From Corynebacterium gerontici (GTDB lineage Bacteria > Actinomycetota > Actinomycetes > Mycobacteriales > Mycobacteriaceae): 64,000 nt of DNA. Every line of letters starts with the position of its first letter. The stretch's first letter is position 1. The DNA lies in assembly GCF_003813985.1 (NCBI RefSeq), contig NZ_CP033897.1, positions 868,001-932,000 of the forward strand, written 5' to 3'. Position numbers and translations under genes: made by a program. Positions 35,914 to 44,525 of this stretch are shown here, in pieces. The notes beneath the pieces are model-generated. The model saw nothing but the letters and a program-made list of their open reading frames with translations, had not been told where the DNA came from and searched no databases.

Positions 35914-37130
35914 TCGTGCCACGTTGGATTCAAACCCGTGACGATGCAGCAATGGTGAAGGCCGCGACGCAACTGTTCCGTTCCCACTTCGGTGAGGATC
36001 CCGAGGGAGTGTGGGCTGCTCCGGGGCGCGTGAACGTGATCGGTGACCATGTGGATTACGCTGGCGGCATCTCAATCCCCTTCGCTCTCAAGGCCAATAC
36101 CGCAGTAGCTATTCGACGCTCCGGCGCCCCCAACTACCGCGTGGTCTCCCTCGCGCCGGGCGAGACGGAAGCCGCCCGCGTGGACATTCCCATCAACGAG
36201 GTTGGACCCGGCAATCCGAACAGCTGGGCAGGCTATGTGGTGGGTGCTGTATGGGCGGCGATCGAGGCAGGAGTGATTCACTGCGCTGAGGGGCTGGACA
36301 TGGCGATTGTCTCCGATGTGCCAGTGGGCTCGGGTTTGTCGAGCTCCGCTGCCTTGGAGTGCTCTGCTGCTCTTGGGGCGCTTGAACTCGCCTCGGGCCG
36401 AAAGGCAACAGATGCCGAGCGCTCCGCACTAGTGGACGCCTGCATTCGGGCAGAAAATGAGGTGGTCGGCGCTTCAACCGGGGGTCTTGATCAGCGCGCT
36501 TCGCTCTATGGCGAGGAAGGCAAGGCGTTGGTGATCGACTTCCAATCGGGTAACACCGAGCTCGTGCCTTTTGATCTATCCGGCCATGGTTTGGCGTTGC
36601 TGATCGCAGATACGAATGCGCCACACGCGCTCAACGACGGCCAATACGCCTCCAGGCGCGGTGTGATCGATGAGGTCACCGCGGCGTGCGATGCCAACAC
36701 CTTGCGCGAGGTAGACAACGCCGTGGCGCGTGCCGCCGCGTGGGCGAAAACCGAGGGCAAGGATGTTGAGGTCACCTGCAAGCGCGTGAAGCATGTGGTG
36801 GAGGAGACTGACCGCACCGCCAGGGCTGCCCAAGCATTGCAAGCCGACGATTTGGTGCTGTTTGCGAAGCTCATGCGGGACTCTCATGAGTCCTTGCGTG
36901 ATCAATACGAGGTGGTCACCCCAGAACTGGAGTCCGTGTTCCAGGCGGTGGGTGAGCGGGGCTCACGAATGACGGGCGGCGGCTTCGGCGGCAGCGTCAT
37001 CACTCTGGTAGCCGAAGAGGAAGTGGAGCAGGTGGCCGAAGCCATTACTAAGGCCGCCGAAGAAAAGGAATTCCCGGAGCCCACTTTCATGGTGGCAACT
37101 CCGGGGGCGGGGGCTCGTCGAATAGCTTAG
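35910..37130 (+). CDS. galK: Galactokinase
   Basis: About 406 residues of the GHMP kinase family, phosphorylating galactose at C1. Signature PGRVNVIGDHVDYAGG (with Asp where most have Glu), ATP loop PVGSGLSSSAALE and C-terminal GGGFGGSVITLV. GTG starts at 35907, 35910 and 35916 are all possible; 35910 overlaps the galT stop (GTGA) behind an AGGAGG box. Last gene of the operon; no galE is present nearby. Confidence 0.92.
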   Translation: MIVPRWIQTRDDAAMVKAATQLFRSHFGEDPEGVWAAPGRVNVIGDHVDYAGGISIPFALKANTAVAIRRSGAPNYRVVSLAPGETEAARVDIPINEVGPGNPNSWAGYVVGAVWAAIEAGVIHCAEGLDMAIVSDVPVGSGLSSSAALECSAALGALELASGRKATDAERSALVDACIRAENEVVGASTGGLDQRASLYGEEGKALVIDFQSGNTELVPFDLSGHGLALLIADTNAPHALNDGQYASRRGVIDEVTAACDANTLREVDNAVARAAAWAKTEGKDVEVTCKRVKHVVEETDRTARAAQALQADDLVLFAKLMRDSHESLRDQYEVVTPELESVFQAVGERGSRMTGGGFGGSVITLVAEEEVEQVAEAITKAAEEKEFPEPTFMVATPGAGARRIA

Positions 37131-37750
37131 GCCTGCTGATCCTCGGCAACGCGGATCTTCACCGGATTCTTCCGGCGCTTCATCAGCGCCGGAATGATGA
37201 TGGGGAGCACGGAGATGAAAAAAATCAGAATCATGATCAAGTCGATGGAGTGCGCGATGCGGGGGATGTTACCCAATGCCACACCAACGAACGTCACCGG
37301 CACCACCCAGCTCACCGCGCCGATGACATTCATGGTGATGAACCTGCGATACGGCATGGCAGCGATGCCCGCCGAGAGCGGTACATAAGTGTGCACAATG
37401 GGGAACGAAACGTCCCAAAATCAACGCCACGGACTCTTCCAGAAGTTTTGTCTTGAAAACGCGCACGTCCGGCTTGAATAGGCCTCGTCCGAAGCGGTGG
37501 TTGGGGTAGGAACAGACCCGGTCGCCCAGAAAACGCGCGGATCGTACCAACGATGGGGATTTGCTACACGCTAATGCCGAGATCGCCGCGCAGAATGGCC
37601 GCAGCGACTAAGAGGGTGTCGCCTGGCAAGAAGGGGAAGAGCACGCCAGATTCAATAAAGAGGCTCAAGCCCAAGCCGAACAGTACCCAACCGCCGAAGC
37701 CATGCAGCAATGCCGCAGGGTCCGAGAAGGTGTGCAGAAGTTCATGGGCG
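37127..37750 (-). pseudogene. Broken dedA (VTT/SNARE-associated membrane protein)
   Basis: Reading the minus strand, three frames give consecutive pieces of one DedA protein. First FGGWVLFGLGLSL and LFPFLPGDTLLVAAAILRGD, ending in a TAG near 37565. Next RFLGDRVCSYPNHRFGRGLF and LILGRFVP. Last TYVPLSAGIAAMPYRRF with the two C-terminal helices. At least one stop and two frameshifts are needed, about ten residues are missing before LGRFVP, and no start codon remains in the first frame. DedA proteins are lipid-flippase-like and usually multicopy, so loss may be tolerated. The end overlaps galK by 4 bases. The 164 bases up to deaD hold nothing else I can name. Confidence 0.85.
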
Positions 37751-37914
37751 CAACACTACGATCCTAAACAGTAAAAGGCTGCCTAACAGGCTTTCTACAA
37801 GTAGCTCTACCTCAGTCGTGGGAATTGGTGTGGTGCTCGTCTCACCTGAGGGTGGGGGAGCGTTACGTCTCCTTTTCTGCAATTGTGCAGCTCGTAGCGT
37901 AGCGTGGACTGGCA

Positions 37915-39879
37915 ATGAGCATTACCGATAACGCCACCGGCGGCGAGAACGTGCCGGAACAGAATATTGTGTCGGAATCTCAGGATCAATCGCAGATGGG
38001 TGCCATCAGTCATGATGAGGACACCTCTAGGGTCGCGAATACTTCTGAGACCAACGACTCCGTACAGACGGACAGTGAAGAGAACGAGCAACCCGGGTTC
38101 GCAAACCTGGGCTTGCCCAAGGCCGTACTGAAGGCCGTACAAAAAGTTGGCTTTGAGGTTCCCTCAGCCATCCAAGAACAAACCATTCCGTTGCTGATGG
38201 AAGGCAACGACGTGATGGGTCTAGCGCAAACGGGTACCGGCAAAACTGCCGCCTTTGCCTTACCGATCCTTTCGCGTATCGACGCAAAGAAGCGTCACCC
38301 CCAAGCTCTGGTGCTTGCGCCCACCCGCGAGTTGGCGCTGCAGGTTGCAGACTCCTTCCAGAGCTTTGCCGATCACCTCGGCGACATTCATGTGCTCCCG
38401 ATCTACGGTGGCCAGGCGTATGGCATTCAGCTTTCGGGACTTCGCCGTGGTGCCCAAATCATCGTGGGTACACCGGGTCGCGTGATTGACCACTTGGAAA
38501 AGGGCTCGCTCGATATCTCCGAGCTCAAGTACCTGGTGCTGGATGAAGCCGACGAGATGCTCAACATGGGCTTCCAGGAAGACGTTGAGCGCATCCTCGC
38601 CGACACTCCCGAGGAAAAGCAGGTTGCGCTGTTTTCCGCCACGATGCCCAACGGTATTCGTCGCCTGAGCAAGCAGTACATGAACGATCCGCGCGAAGTG
38701 CAGGTGAAGAGCGAAACTCGCACCAACACCAACATCACGCAGCGCTACTTGTCTGTTGCCCATCGCAACAAGCTCGACGCGCTCACACGCATCCTCGAAG
38801 TTACGGAGTTCGAGGCGATGATCATGTTCGTGCGCACCAAGCATGAAACCGAGGAGTTGGCCGAGAAGCTACGCGCCCGGGGGTTCTCCGCCGCTGCCAT
38901 CAATGGCGACATTGCGCAGGCGCAACGTGAGCGCACCGTCGATCAGCTCAAGGATGGCCGCCTGGACATCCTGGTGGCTACCGACGTTGCAGCACGCGGG
39001 CTTGACGTTGAACGCATTACGCACGTGTTCAATTACGACATTCCGAACGACACTGAAAGCTACGTGCACCGCATTGGCCGCACCGGCCGTGCAGGACGTT
39101 CGGGCGAGGCCATTTTGTTTGTCACCCCGCGTGAGCGTCGTATGCTCCGTTCCATTGAGCGCGCGACTAATGCGCCTCTGACTGAGATGGATCTGCCCAC
39201 CGTCGACGAGGTCAATGATTCCCGCAAGGCTAAGTTCGCCGATTCCATCACTGAGTCTTTGGAAAACGATCAGGTTGCTGTATTCCGCAGTCTGATTAAG
39301 GCCTATGCGGAAGAGCATGATGTTCCCCTAGAGGACATTGCTGCAGCTCTGGCCACTCAGGCACGAGCTGGTGACGAGTTCCTGATGAAGGAGCAGCCGG
39401 TGCAGCGTCGCGATCGACGCGATCGTGACTTTGATCGTGATCGTGGCGACCGCCGTGACCGTGACCGTGGGGACCGCCGTGATCGTGACCGTGGCTCGCG
39501 TTTTGAGCGCTCTCAGGACATGCAACTTTATCGTTTGGCCGTAGGTAAGCGTCAGCATGTTCGCCCGGGTGCCATCGTCGGTGCTCTCGCGAACGAGGGT
39601 GGCTTGAGCAATAAGGACTTCGGTCGCATCAGCATCTTCGCTGATCACACCTTGGTTGAGTTGCCAAAGAACATGTCTCGCGACGTGCTGGACAACCTGC
39701 GTGATACCCGCATTTCCGGTCAGCTCATCAACATTGAGCGCGACAACGGCCGTCCTCCGCGCGATAATCGCGGTGGCCGCGGTGGATTCCGTGGTGATCG
39801 TGACCGTGGTGGCCGTGGTGGTTTCCGTGGTGATCGTGACCGTGGCGGTCGCGGTGACCGTGGCCGCTGGCGCGACTAA
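37915..39879 (+). CDS. deaD: DEAD-box ATP-dependent RNA helicase with RGG tail
   Basis: 654 residues. Q motif region, Walker A AQTGTGKTAA, DEAD box VLDEADEMLN, SAT, and HRIGRTGRAGR. After the helicase core come a Glu/Asp-rich segment, a repeat-rich linker of Asp/Arg (DRRDRDRG units), the DbpA-like RNA-binding domain (LYRLAVGKRQHVRPGAIVGA) and an RGG-rich tail of GGRGGFRGDRDR units. Likely unwinds structured RNA in ribosome assembly, mRNA decay or cold adaptation. ATG at 37915 with only a weak ribosome binding site. A terminator follows. Confidence 0.93.
   Translation: MSITDNATGGENVPEQNIVSESQDQSQMGAISHDEDTSRVANTSETNDSVQTDSEENEQPGFANLGLPKAVLKAVQKVGFEVPSAIQEQTIPLLMEGNDVMGLAQTGTGKTAAFALPILSRIDAKKRHPQALVLAPTRELALQVADSFQSFADHLGDIHVLPIYGGQAYGIQLSGLRRGAQIIVGTPGRVIDHLEKGSLDISELKYLVLDEADEMLNMGFQEDVERILADTPEEKQVALFSATMPNGIRRLSKQYMNDPREVQVKSETRTNTNITQRYLSVAHRNKLDALTRILEVTEFEAMIMFVRTKHETEELAEKLRARGFSAAAINGDIAQAQRERTVDQLKDGRLDILVATDVAARGLDVERITHVFNYDIPNDTESYVHRIGRTGRAGRSGEAILFVTPRERRMLRSIERATNAPLTEMDLPTVDEVNDSRKAKFADSITESLENDQVAVFRSLIKAYAEEHDVPLEDIAAALATQARAGDEFLMKEQPVQRRDRRDRDFDRDRGDRRDRDRGDRRDRDRGSRFERSQDMQLYRLAVGKRQHVRPGAIVGALANEGGLSNKDFGRISIFADHTLVELPKNMSRDVLDNLRDTRISGQLINIERDNGRPPRDNRGGRGGFRGDRDRGGRGGFRGDRDRGGRGDRGRWRD
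39405..39500 (+). repeat. Tandem DRRDRDRG-coding repeat in deaD
   Basis: A 24-base unit, GACCGCCGTGACCGTGACCG plus TGGN, repeated about 2.5 times, preceded by diverged copies. It keeps the reading frame, so copy number can change without breaking the gene. Confidence 0.6.
39775..39876 (+). repeat. Tandem GGRGGFRGDRDR-coding repeat in deaD
   Basis: A 36-base unit encoding an RGG motif occurs twice with a partial third copy at the end of the gene. Confidence 0.6.
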
Positions 39880-39893
39880 ATGCTTTGAATGCG

Positions 39894-39930
39894 CCCCGGG
39901 ACCTCTGGTCTCGGGGTTCTTGTCATTTTT
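39894..39930 (+). terminator. Intrinsic terminator after deaD
   Basis: CCCCGGGACC pairs with GGTCTCGGGG around a 3-base loop (10 pairs, one G-T), followed by a T-rich stretch. Confidence 0.8.
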
Positions 39931-39990
39931 GGTGCGCGGGCATGCTCGGTCGTAGCATTTGGAAGCGTCCCCAACGATAAGGAGCCTCTT

Positions 39991-40446
39991 GTGCTGCGCC
40001 GAACCACGCTAGGAATTGCCGGCCTGACGGTATTCTTTGTCACCTTGTCGGTGTTTAGCATCTGGCTTGTCGTTCACGATCCCTTGATGGATGCATTGCG
40101 TGATGGGGCGAAGGGGCAAGATTTTCCGCAAGTGGTGCAACTCAGCGCTGCGGAGGCCTATGGGGATCATTGGACTTCGGTAGCCGTCATTTGTCCTGCG
40201 GAAGATAGGGAATTGGTGGAGGACCGCCTCGGGTTGAGCTTGGATACGCCCGAATACGGGCCCGCTGAAGACGAAAACATCGCTGTGATGTTGGACGATG
40301 ACGGCGGTTTCGAGTCGGTCACCTATAAGCGTAGCGAGGTGGACTGGTGCTCGGGGTATCAGGAGGCGCATCTGAATCCCGTAGGGCACTTGGAGTTTTC
40401 TCGTGCTTCCGAAGATGCCCCTTGGGTGTTGGTGAAGTCCTACTAG
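39991..40446 (+). CDS. Hypothetical membrane-anchored extracytoplasmic protein
   Basis: About 151 residues. One N-terminal hydrophobic helix (IAGLTVFFVTLSVFSIWLVV) acts as signal anchor, then an acidic soluble domain with two cysteines (VAVICPAEDRE and DWCSGYQ) that could form a disulfide outside the cell. GTG start with AAGGAG 7 bases upstream. The frame upstream to 39889 overlaps the deaD terminator and is not coding. No family recognised. Confidence 0.72.
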   Translation: MLRRTTLGIAGLTVFFVTLSVFSIWLVVHDPLMDALRDGAKGQDFPQVVQLSAAEAYGDHWTSVAVICPAEDRELVEDRLGLSLDTPEYGPAEDENIAVMLDDDGGFESVTYKRSEVDWCSGYQEAHLNPVGHLEFSRASEDAPWVLVKSY

Positions 40447-40466
40447 CACCATCGAATAGGAAAAAT

Positions 40467-40492
40467 GTTCGAACATTGATCTACGTTCGAAC
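40467..40492 (+). promoter_or_regulatory. Pair of GTTCGAAC palindromes upstream of the HNH gene
   Basis: GTTCGAAC at 40467-40474 and again at 40485-40492, separated by 10 bases. Each is a perfect 8-base palindrome and contains the LexA half-site (TCGAAC/GTTCGA), but not at the standard spacing. The second copy falls near the expected -35 of a leaderless promoter (TAGTGT at about 40514, start at 40526). Confidence 0.5.
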
Positions 40493-40525
40493 CTTTGATC
40501 GGGGGTGGGCTGTTAGTGTGCGGGT

Positions 40526-41584
40526 ATGCAAGCAGAACAGCAGCTAAAGCCGTATTTCCGCAGTAGTAACCCGGACGATCCAATCTGCCAGATATTCGAG
40601 CATCGCCGCCGTGATGATTATGAACTCTGGCGGGCATTGTTGCCGCAGCCCGATGACCGCGAAGATGCCTTCATCGTAGCCGCCACGATCGCACCTGGAA
40701 CTGGCCACGGTGAAACCTATGTTTACAACCGTTTTGTGGCCCTATGGGTTTTGGATCAATTGCCGCAAACGAAGGCCCTATTCGAGACGCTCTGGCACCT
40801 CGACTTTGCGCGGCTCATTGCCATCGGCAACACCCTGGATCTTGAGGAAGACTGGGGAGATATCGATGCATACCTCTGTCGGTACCTCACACCCAAAAAG
40901 CCTGAGCAGGCGCTGCCATCGGCGCGTCAGATAGCGGCCTACATCCGACGTCGGCTCGGCGTGTTGCCAAAAGCCAAGCGAAACCCCGACATGCTGGTTG
41001 AACACGTCTCCAGCCGGAATCACACCTACCTCGGTGTCATGCTTTCCGACGCAGCCGCGAGCATGCTGCGGGATGTAATCATCAGAAACGCCGAGATTAT
41101 GGGTATCAGCCAAGCCGATGCCGTGTTCTGCATGCTCATGGGGGTGGGAACTAAGGTGACGGTGAATGTTTATCAGGACCAAGGAGGGGTGATCCGTACG
41201 GCGCGCGGTGACGCTTTCACCGGCGATGAAGCGACAGTGCTGCGCGATCATATAAGCCGCACCCGCCCTTTGGAGCCGCCGCCAGCAACCAAAGCGTACC
41301 GCTTCACTGAGAAAATGCGCGCATTTATCCAGGCGCGAGATGGACATTGCCGATTCCCAGGATGTTCAACCCCGCACTATTTCTGCGATATCGACCACGT
41401 ACACGAGTTTGACCGGGGAGGGGAGACGGCGGTGGAAAATGCCCAACTGCTGTGTCGGCGTCACCACAACTTGAAAACCTCAAAGCAGATCCGGGCCTAT
41501 ATCGGTGAAACCGCGGAAGTTACCTGGCAGTATCCCGATGGCTCAACGTGCGTCACCCTGCCGGAGGGGGTGCTGGAGCGATAA
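40526..41584 (+). CDS. HNH endonuclease-motif protein, DUF222/13E12-like
   Basis: 352 residues. A C-terminal HNH nuclease motif (about 275-325: RDGHCRFPGCS, DIDHVHEFDRGG, NAQLLCRRHH) follows a mostly helical N-terminal region, as in the multicopy DUF222/13E12 proteins of actinobacteria. All HNH residues (DH, N, H) and the two zinc-ligand Cys are kept. Members are numerous and often lineage-specific; their role (mobile element, DNA damage or conflict) is unsettled. ATG 40526, probably leaderless. Confidence 0.82.
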   Translation: MQAEQQLKPYFRSSNPDDPICQIFEHRRRDDYELWRALLPQPDDREDAFIVAATIAPGTGHGETYVYNRFVALWVLDQLPQTKALFETLWHLDFARLIAIGNTLDLEEDWGDIDAYLCRYLTPKKPEQALPSARQIAAYIRRRLGVLPKAKRNPDMLVEHVSSRNHTYLGVMLSDAAASMLRDVIIRNAEIMGISQADAVFCMLMGVGTKVTVNVYQDQGGVIRTARGDAFTGDEATVLRDHISRTRPLEPPPATKAYRFTEKMRAFIQARDGHCRFPGCSTPHYFCDIDHVHEFDRGGETAVENAQLLCRRHHNLKTSKQIRAYIGETAEVTWQYPDGSTCVTLPEGVLER

Positions 41585-41614
41585 AAAACCGGCCAAGTTG
41601 AACCTGGCCGGCTG
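41583..41614 (-). terminator. Intrinsic terminator, minus strand
   Basis: CCGGCCA and TGGCCGG arms around a 9-base loop. The T-run lies on the minus strand, so it ends the 41633-42103 gene. Confidence 0.75.
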
Positions 41615-41632
41615 ATAAGGGGGAGGTGCTGA

Positions 41633-42103
41633 TTAGAGCATCATCAGGATGAACACGATCACCCAGAGAGCGCTGAAGATGCCACCAAACATGGCTACCT
41701 GGCTCTTCTCCTTCTCCCAGTTCTTCACCTGGAAATCATTAGAGGCCAGCTCGTCTTGATCGAGCACACCCAATGCACCTGCCATGTTCTTTTGGCGCGG
41801 CAGGATCAGGAAGAACAGCACGGCCCAAGCGATGATGGAAAGAAGGATCGAGGCGTGGAAACGGCCCTCGGACCAGTAATTTCCAGTGAACATCAAGGCG
41901 ATGCCGATCATCGGCACGAACAGAGAGAAGATGCCGTAAAGCTCGGTGATGCGATGCAGGGTCTTCACCGAACCCAAAGCGTGCTGATCACCACGCGACG
42001 CGGCGAGAGCACGGGGGCCGAACGTGGACACAGCCACGGTCACCGGACCTAGGAATAGCACGGCAGCGAGCACGTGCAGGATAACGAGAATAGAGCTCAT
42101 CAT
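41633..42103 (-). CDS. Four-helix membrane protein, DUF2269-like
   Basis: 156 residues. Four membrane helices (about 5-25, 57-75, 83-100, 135-155), the first holding VILHVLAAVLFLGPVTVAVS with a conserved His, and an acidic loop before the last helix. Similar small corynebacterial membrane proteins exist, but no function is known. ATG start; single gene with its own terminator. Confidence 0.65.
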   Translation of the reverse strand: MMSSILVILHVLAAVLFLGPVTVAVSTFGPRALAASRGDQHALGSVKTLHRITELYGIFSLFVPMIGIALMFTGNYWSEGRFHASILLSIIAWAVLFFLILPRQKNMAGALGVLDQDELASNDFQVKNWEKEKSQVAMFGGIFSALWVIVFILMML

Positions 42104-42149
42104 GACCTTTCAATTCATGCAATTTCGAAAAATGCTTAGCCCTAGCACC

Positions 42150-42758
42150 CTAACGCAGAAGACACTGTCTTCGCATCACCGCCACATCCCCACGCGGTAG
42201 TGGTAGAGAGTACTTCACGGCCACCGCAATGAGGCGATTCACATACCAACATCGGTTGGTGCGCTTTGAGGGCAGCCATGTTGCTGGCAGAGCGTCCGAT
42301 TTGGCTTGGTTCTCCGTCTTACTGGCTATTACGAGATTGAGCGGATCATTGGCAAAGTTGATCCGCGCAATTTCATCCCATTGTGCTGCCCCTAAATCCC
42401 AGGCTGCTGCCAAGGGAAAAACGTGATCCAGTTCAATTGTCTCTGCTTCCTCGGTGCCAATACCAATTCGATTGCCCGAATATGGGTCCACGCCCCACCC
42501 GGATTTCAGGCGGCAGGATGGCTCGCGGTGGACGTCGAAAAGCGAAGATTCCAGGATGGTGACCCGGGTATCGCAGGCATTGCCGGGGGCGGTGGCCCAA
42601 CCATCGCCGAAGTTGCTGCGCTCGTAACCAGGCACTTTGTGGCGTTCGGGCACTTCCGGAATTGTCTTGATCGCTGGATCAAGGCGTTGCAGCGGTGGCA
42701 GGCTCAGCAAGCTCAGGACGATGGTTGCTACAAGGAGGATATAAAAAGCGCGTCTCAC
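42150..42758 (-). CDS. Secreted HNH-type (DUF1524/GmrSD-like) nuclease
   Basis: 202 residues with a signal peptide (RAFYILLVATIVLSLLSL). The DUF1524 nuclease core is in ELDHVFPLAAAWDLGA, with the catalytic His, and NDPLNLVIASKTENQAKSD, with Asn. Four cysteines may form disulfides outside the cell. Similar exported nucleases are common in actinobacteria and may degrade DNA for nutrients. Its GTG start lies inside the putP terminator and has no ribosome binding site, so expression is probably low or coupled. Confidence 0.78.
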   Translation of the reverse strand: MRRAFYILLVATIVLSLLSLPPLQRLDPAIKTIPEVPERHKVPGYERSNFGDGWATAPGNACDTRVTILESSLFDVHREPSCRLKSGWGVDPYSGNRIGIGTEEAETIELDHVFPLAAAWDLGAAQWDEIARINFANDPLNLVIASKTENQAKSDALPATWLPSKRTNRCWYVNRLIAVAVKYSLPLPRGDVAVMRRQCLLR

Positions 42759-42782
42759 ATCAATGTTTGACGTAAGACGCGC
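42748..42782 (-). terminator. Intrinsic terminator of putP overlapping the next start codon
   Basis: On the minus strand GCGCGTCT, a 19-base loop, AGACGCGC, then TTTTT. The 3' arm and T-run coincide with the first codons of the nuclease gene (GTG at 42758). Confidence 0.65.
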
Positions 42783-42798
42783 GTGTCAGGTTCCGACG

Positions 42799-44376
42799 TT
42801 AGATCTTGCCTGCTTGCTGCAACTTGGCGGCTTTCTCAATATCGAGATCAGGATTGGCGGCGGAAACGCGGGAGAGGCGCTGCGCCTCATCGAACTCGCG
42901 GATCACCGTTTCTGCCGGCTCCTTGGTCATGAGCGAAACAACCACGGTGACCACCAGGCCAGAAATGAAGCCCGGCACCATTTCGTAAAGGGCATCGCCC
43001 AGAGAGGACATGCCCCACACGAAGGACACCACCGCACCGGTGGTCATGCCGGCAATCGCTCCACCAGTGGTGAGGCGGCGCCAGTACAACATGAGCAGCA
43101 CGAGCGGACCGAATGCGGAGCCGAAGCCCGCCCAAGCGAACCCCACGAGCTCCAGAATGGAAGCCGAAGGATTGATCGCGAGCAGCCCCGCAACAATCGC
43201 CACGGCAACCACTGCGGTGCGCGAGAGGTAAATCATGACGCGCTGGGAAGGCTCATTCTTGGCAAAGATCTTGAACAGATCCTCAATCAGCGAGGTGGAG
43301 GTAACAAGAAGCTGCGAGGAAATAGTGGACATGATCGCCGCCAGGACAGCGGTGAGGATAAGGCCCGCGATCAAGGGGTGGAAGAGCACGCGACCCATGT
43401 CCAAGAAGATCGTCTCGAAGGCATTGCGGTCCACCACTGCGATGTCGGGATTCTGGCCAAAGAATGCGGTGCCGATGATTGCCACGAAAGTGGCCCCCAC
43501 GATGGACAGCAACATCCAGGTCATGCCGATGAAACGGCCCTGGCGGGCGTCGGCAGGCGAGCGCAGCGCCATGAAGCGAACAATAATGTGTGGCTGGCCG
43601 AAGTAACCCAAACCCCATGCAAGGTTGCCGATGATGGTGGCTGCGGTGACTCCGCTGAACATAGAGAAGTATGTAGGGTTGCCGGTGCCGCCGGTGTAGG
43701 GGCCGTAGTCGTGGCTGGTGGCCCAGGTCCAGATGCTGGAGGGATCGTCCAAGGTGAGCAGCGCCATCACGGGCACGATCACCAGGGAGAGGAACATGAT
43801 GGTGCCCTGCACGGCGTCGGTGTAGCTCACGGCGAGGAAGCCGCCGATGAAGGTGTACGCCACGGTGATGCCGGCGACGATCAGCATGCCGTCGAGGTAG
43901 CCAGAGCCGAAGGTCGATTCGAAGTAGCGCCCGCCGGACACCATGCCGGAGGAGACGTAGAACGTGAAGAACACAATGATGATCAGTGAGCTCACGATGC
44001 GAAGTACGCGCGACTTGTCGGATAGGCGATTCTCAAAGAACGAGGGAAGCGTGATGGAGTCGCCCGCGATTTCGGAATACGCGCGAAGGCGGGGAGCCAC
44101 CCATTTCCAGTTGGCCCAGCAGCCCACGAGCAGGCCGATGGCGATCCACAGTTGGGACATGCCGGATACAAATAGTGCGCCGGGTAGGCCCATGAGCAGC
44201 CAGCCGGACATGTCCGAAGCGCCCGCGGAGAGTGCGGCCACGAAGGGGTTGAGACCGCGACCTGCGAGCACGTAGTCGTCGTATTCATCGGTCTTTTGGA
44301 AACTCCAATAGCCGATTGCGAGCATCACACCCATGTAGATGATGATGGCGATGATAAACCAGGTGGTATCAGACAT
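42799..44376 (-). CDS. putP: Sodium/proline symporter
   Basis: 525 residues, 13 membrane helices, SSS family. The N-terminal LAGRGLNPFVAALSAGASDM carries the conserved Asp and Arg of PutP, and the GLGYFGQPHIIVRFMALRS signature is the proline-transporter hallmark. Imports proline with sodium. ATG with an AAAGGAGGCGAG box. It runs toward the secreted nuclease gene, with a terminator in between. Confidence 0.92.
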   Translation of the reverse strand: MSDTTWFIIAIIIYMGVMLAIGYWSFQKTDEYDDYVLAGRGLNPFVAALSAGASDMSGWLLMGLPGALFVSGMSQLWIAIGLLVGCWANWKWVAPRLRAYSEIAGDSITLPSFFENRLSDKSRVLRIVSSLIIIVFFTFYVSSGMVSGGRYFESTFGSGYLDGMLIVAGITVAYTFIGGFLAVSYTDAVQGTIMFLSLVIVPVMALLTLDDPSSIWTWATSHDYGPYTGGTGNPTYFSMFSGVTAATIIGNLAWGLGYFGQPHIIVRFMALRSPADARQGRFIGMTWMLLSIVGATFVAIIGTAFFGQNPDIAVVDRNAFETIFLDMGRVLFHPLIAGLILTAVLAAIMSTISSQLLVTSTSLIEDLFKIFAKNEPSQRVMIYLSRTAVVAVAIVAGLLAINPSASILELVGFAWAGFGSAFGPLVLLMLYWRRLTTGGAIAGMTTGAVVSFVWGMSSLGDALYEMVPGFISGLVVTVVVSLMTKEPAETVIREFDEAQRLSRVSAANPDLDIEKAAKLQQAGKI

Positions 44377-44491
44377 CTCGCCTCCTTTTTGTTGTAGGGG
44401 TCGCCATTACAATTCCATGTATTGAGTGATCGGCGCAACATTGCAGCTTTTCGACGCGCCACCGTTGGTTCATTTGTTCGGTCTCCAATGG

Positions 44492-44518
44492 GGGTGATCG
44501 TCACCCACCTGGTAGAAC
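44492..44518 (+). promoter_or_regulatory. Leaderless promoter with palindrome for the SNF2 cluster
   Basis: GGGTGATCGTCACCC (44492-44506) is a perfect 6-base inverted repeat with a 3-base centre. TAGAAC (44513-44518) is a good -10 box and ends 7 bases before the ATG at 44526, so the mRNA probably begins at the start codon. The palindrome sits across the -35/-10 spacer, the usual place for a repressor. Confidence 0.5.
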
Positions 44519-44525
44519 TGAACCT

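Noticed and set aside
39405..39876. Possible CRISPR array from the repeated GACCGTGACCGTGG blocks
   Set aside because: The repeats are in frame within an RNA helicase, have no unique spacers and no cas genes are near.
42763..43989. Plus-strand frame of 408 codons
   Set aside because: Reverse complement of putP. Low-complexity Gly/His/Asp composition.
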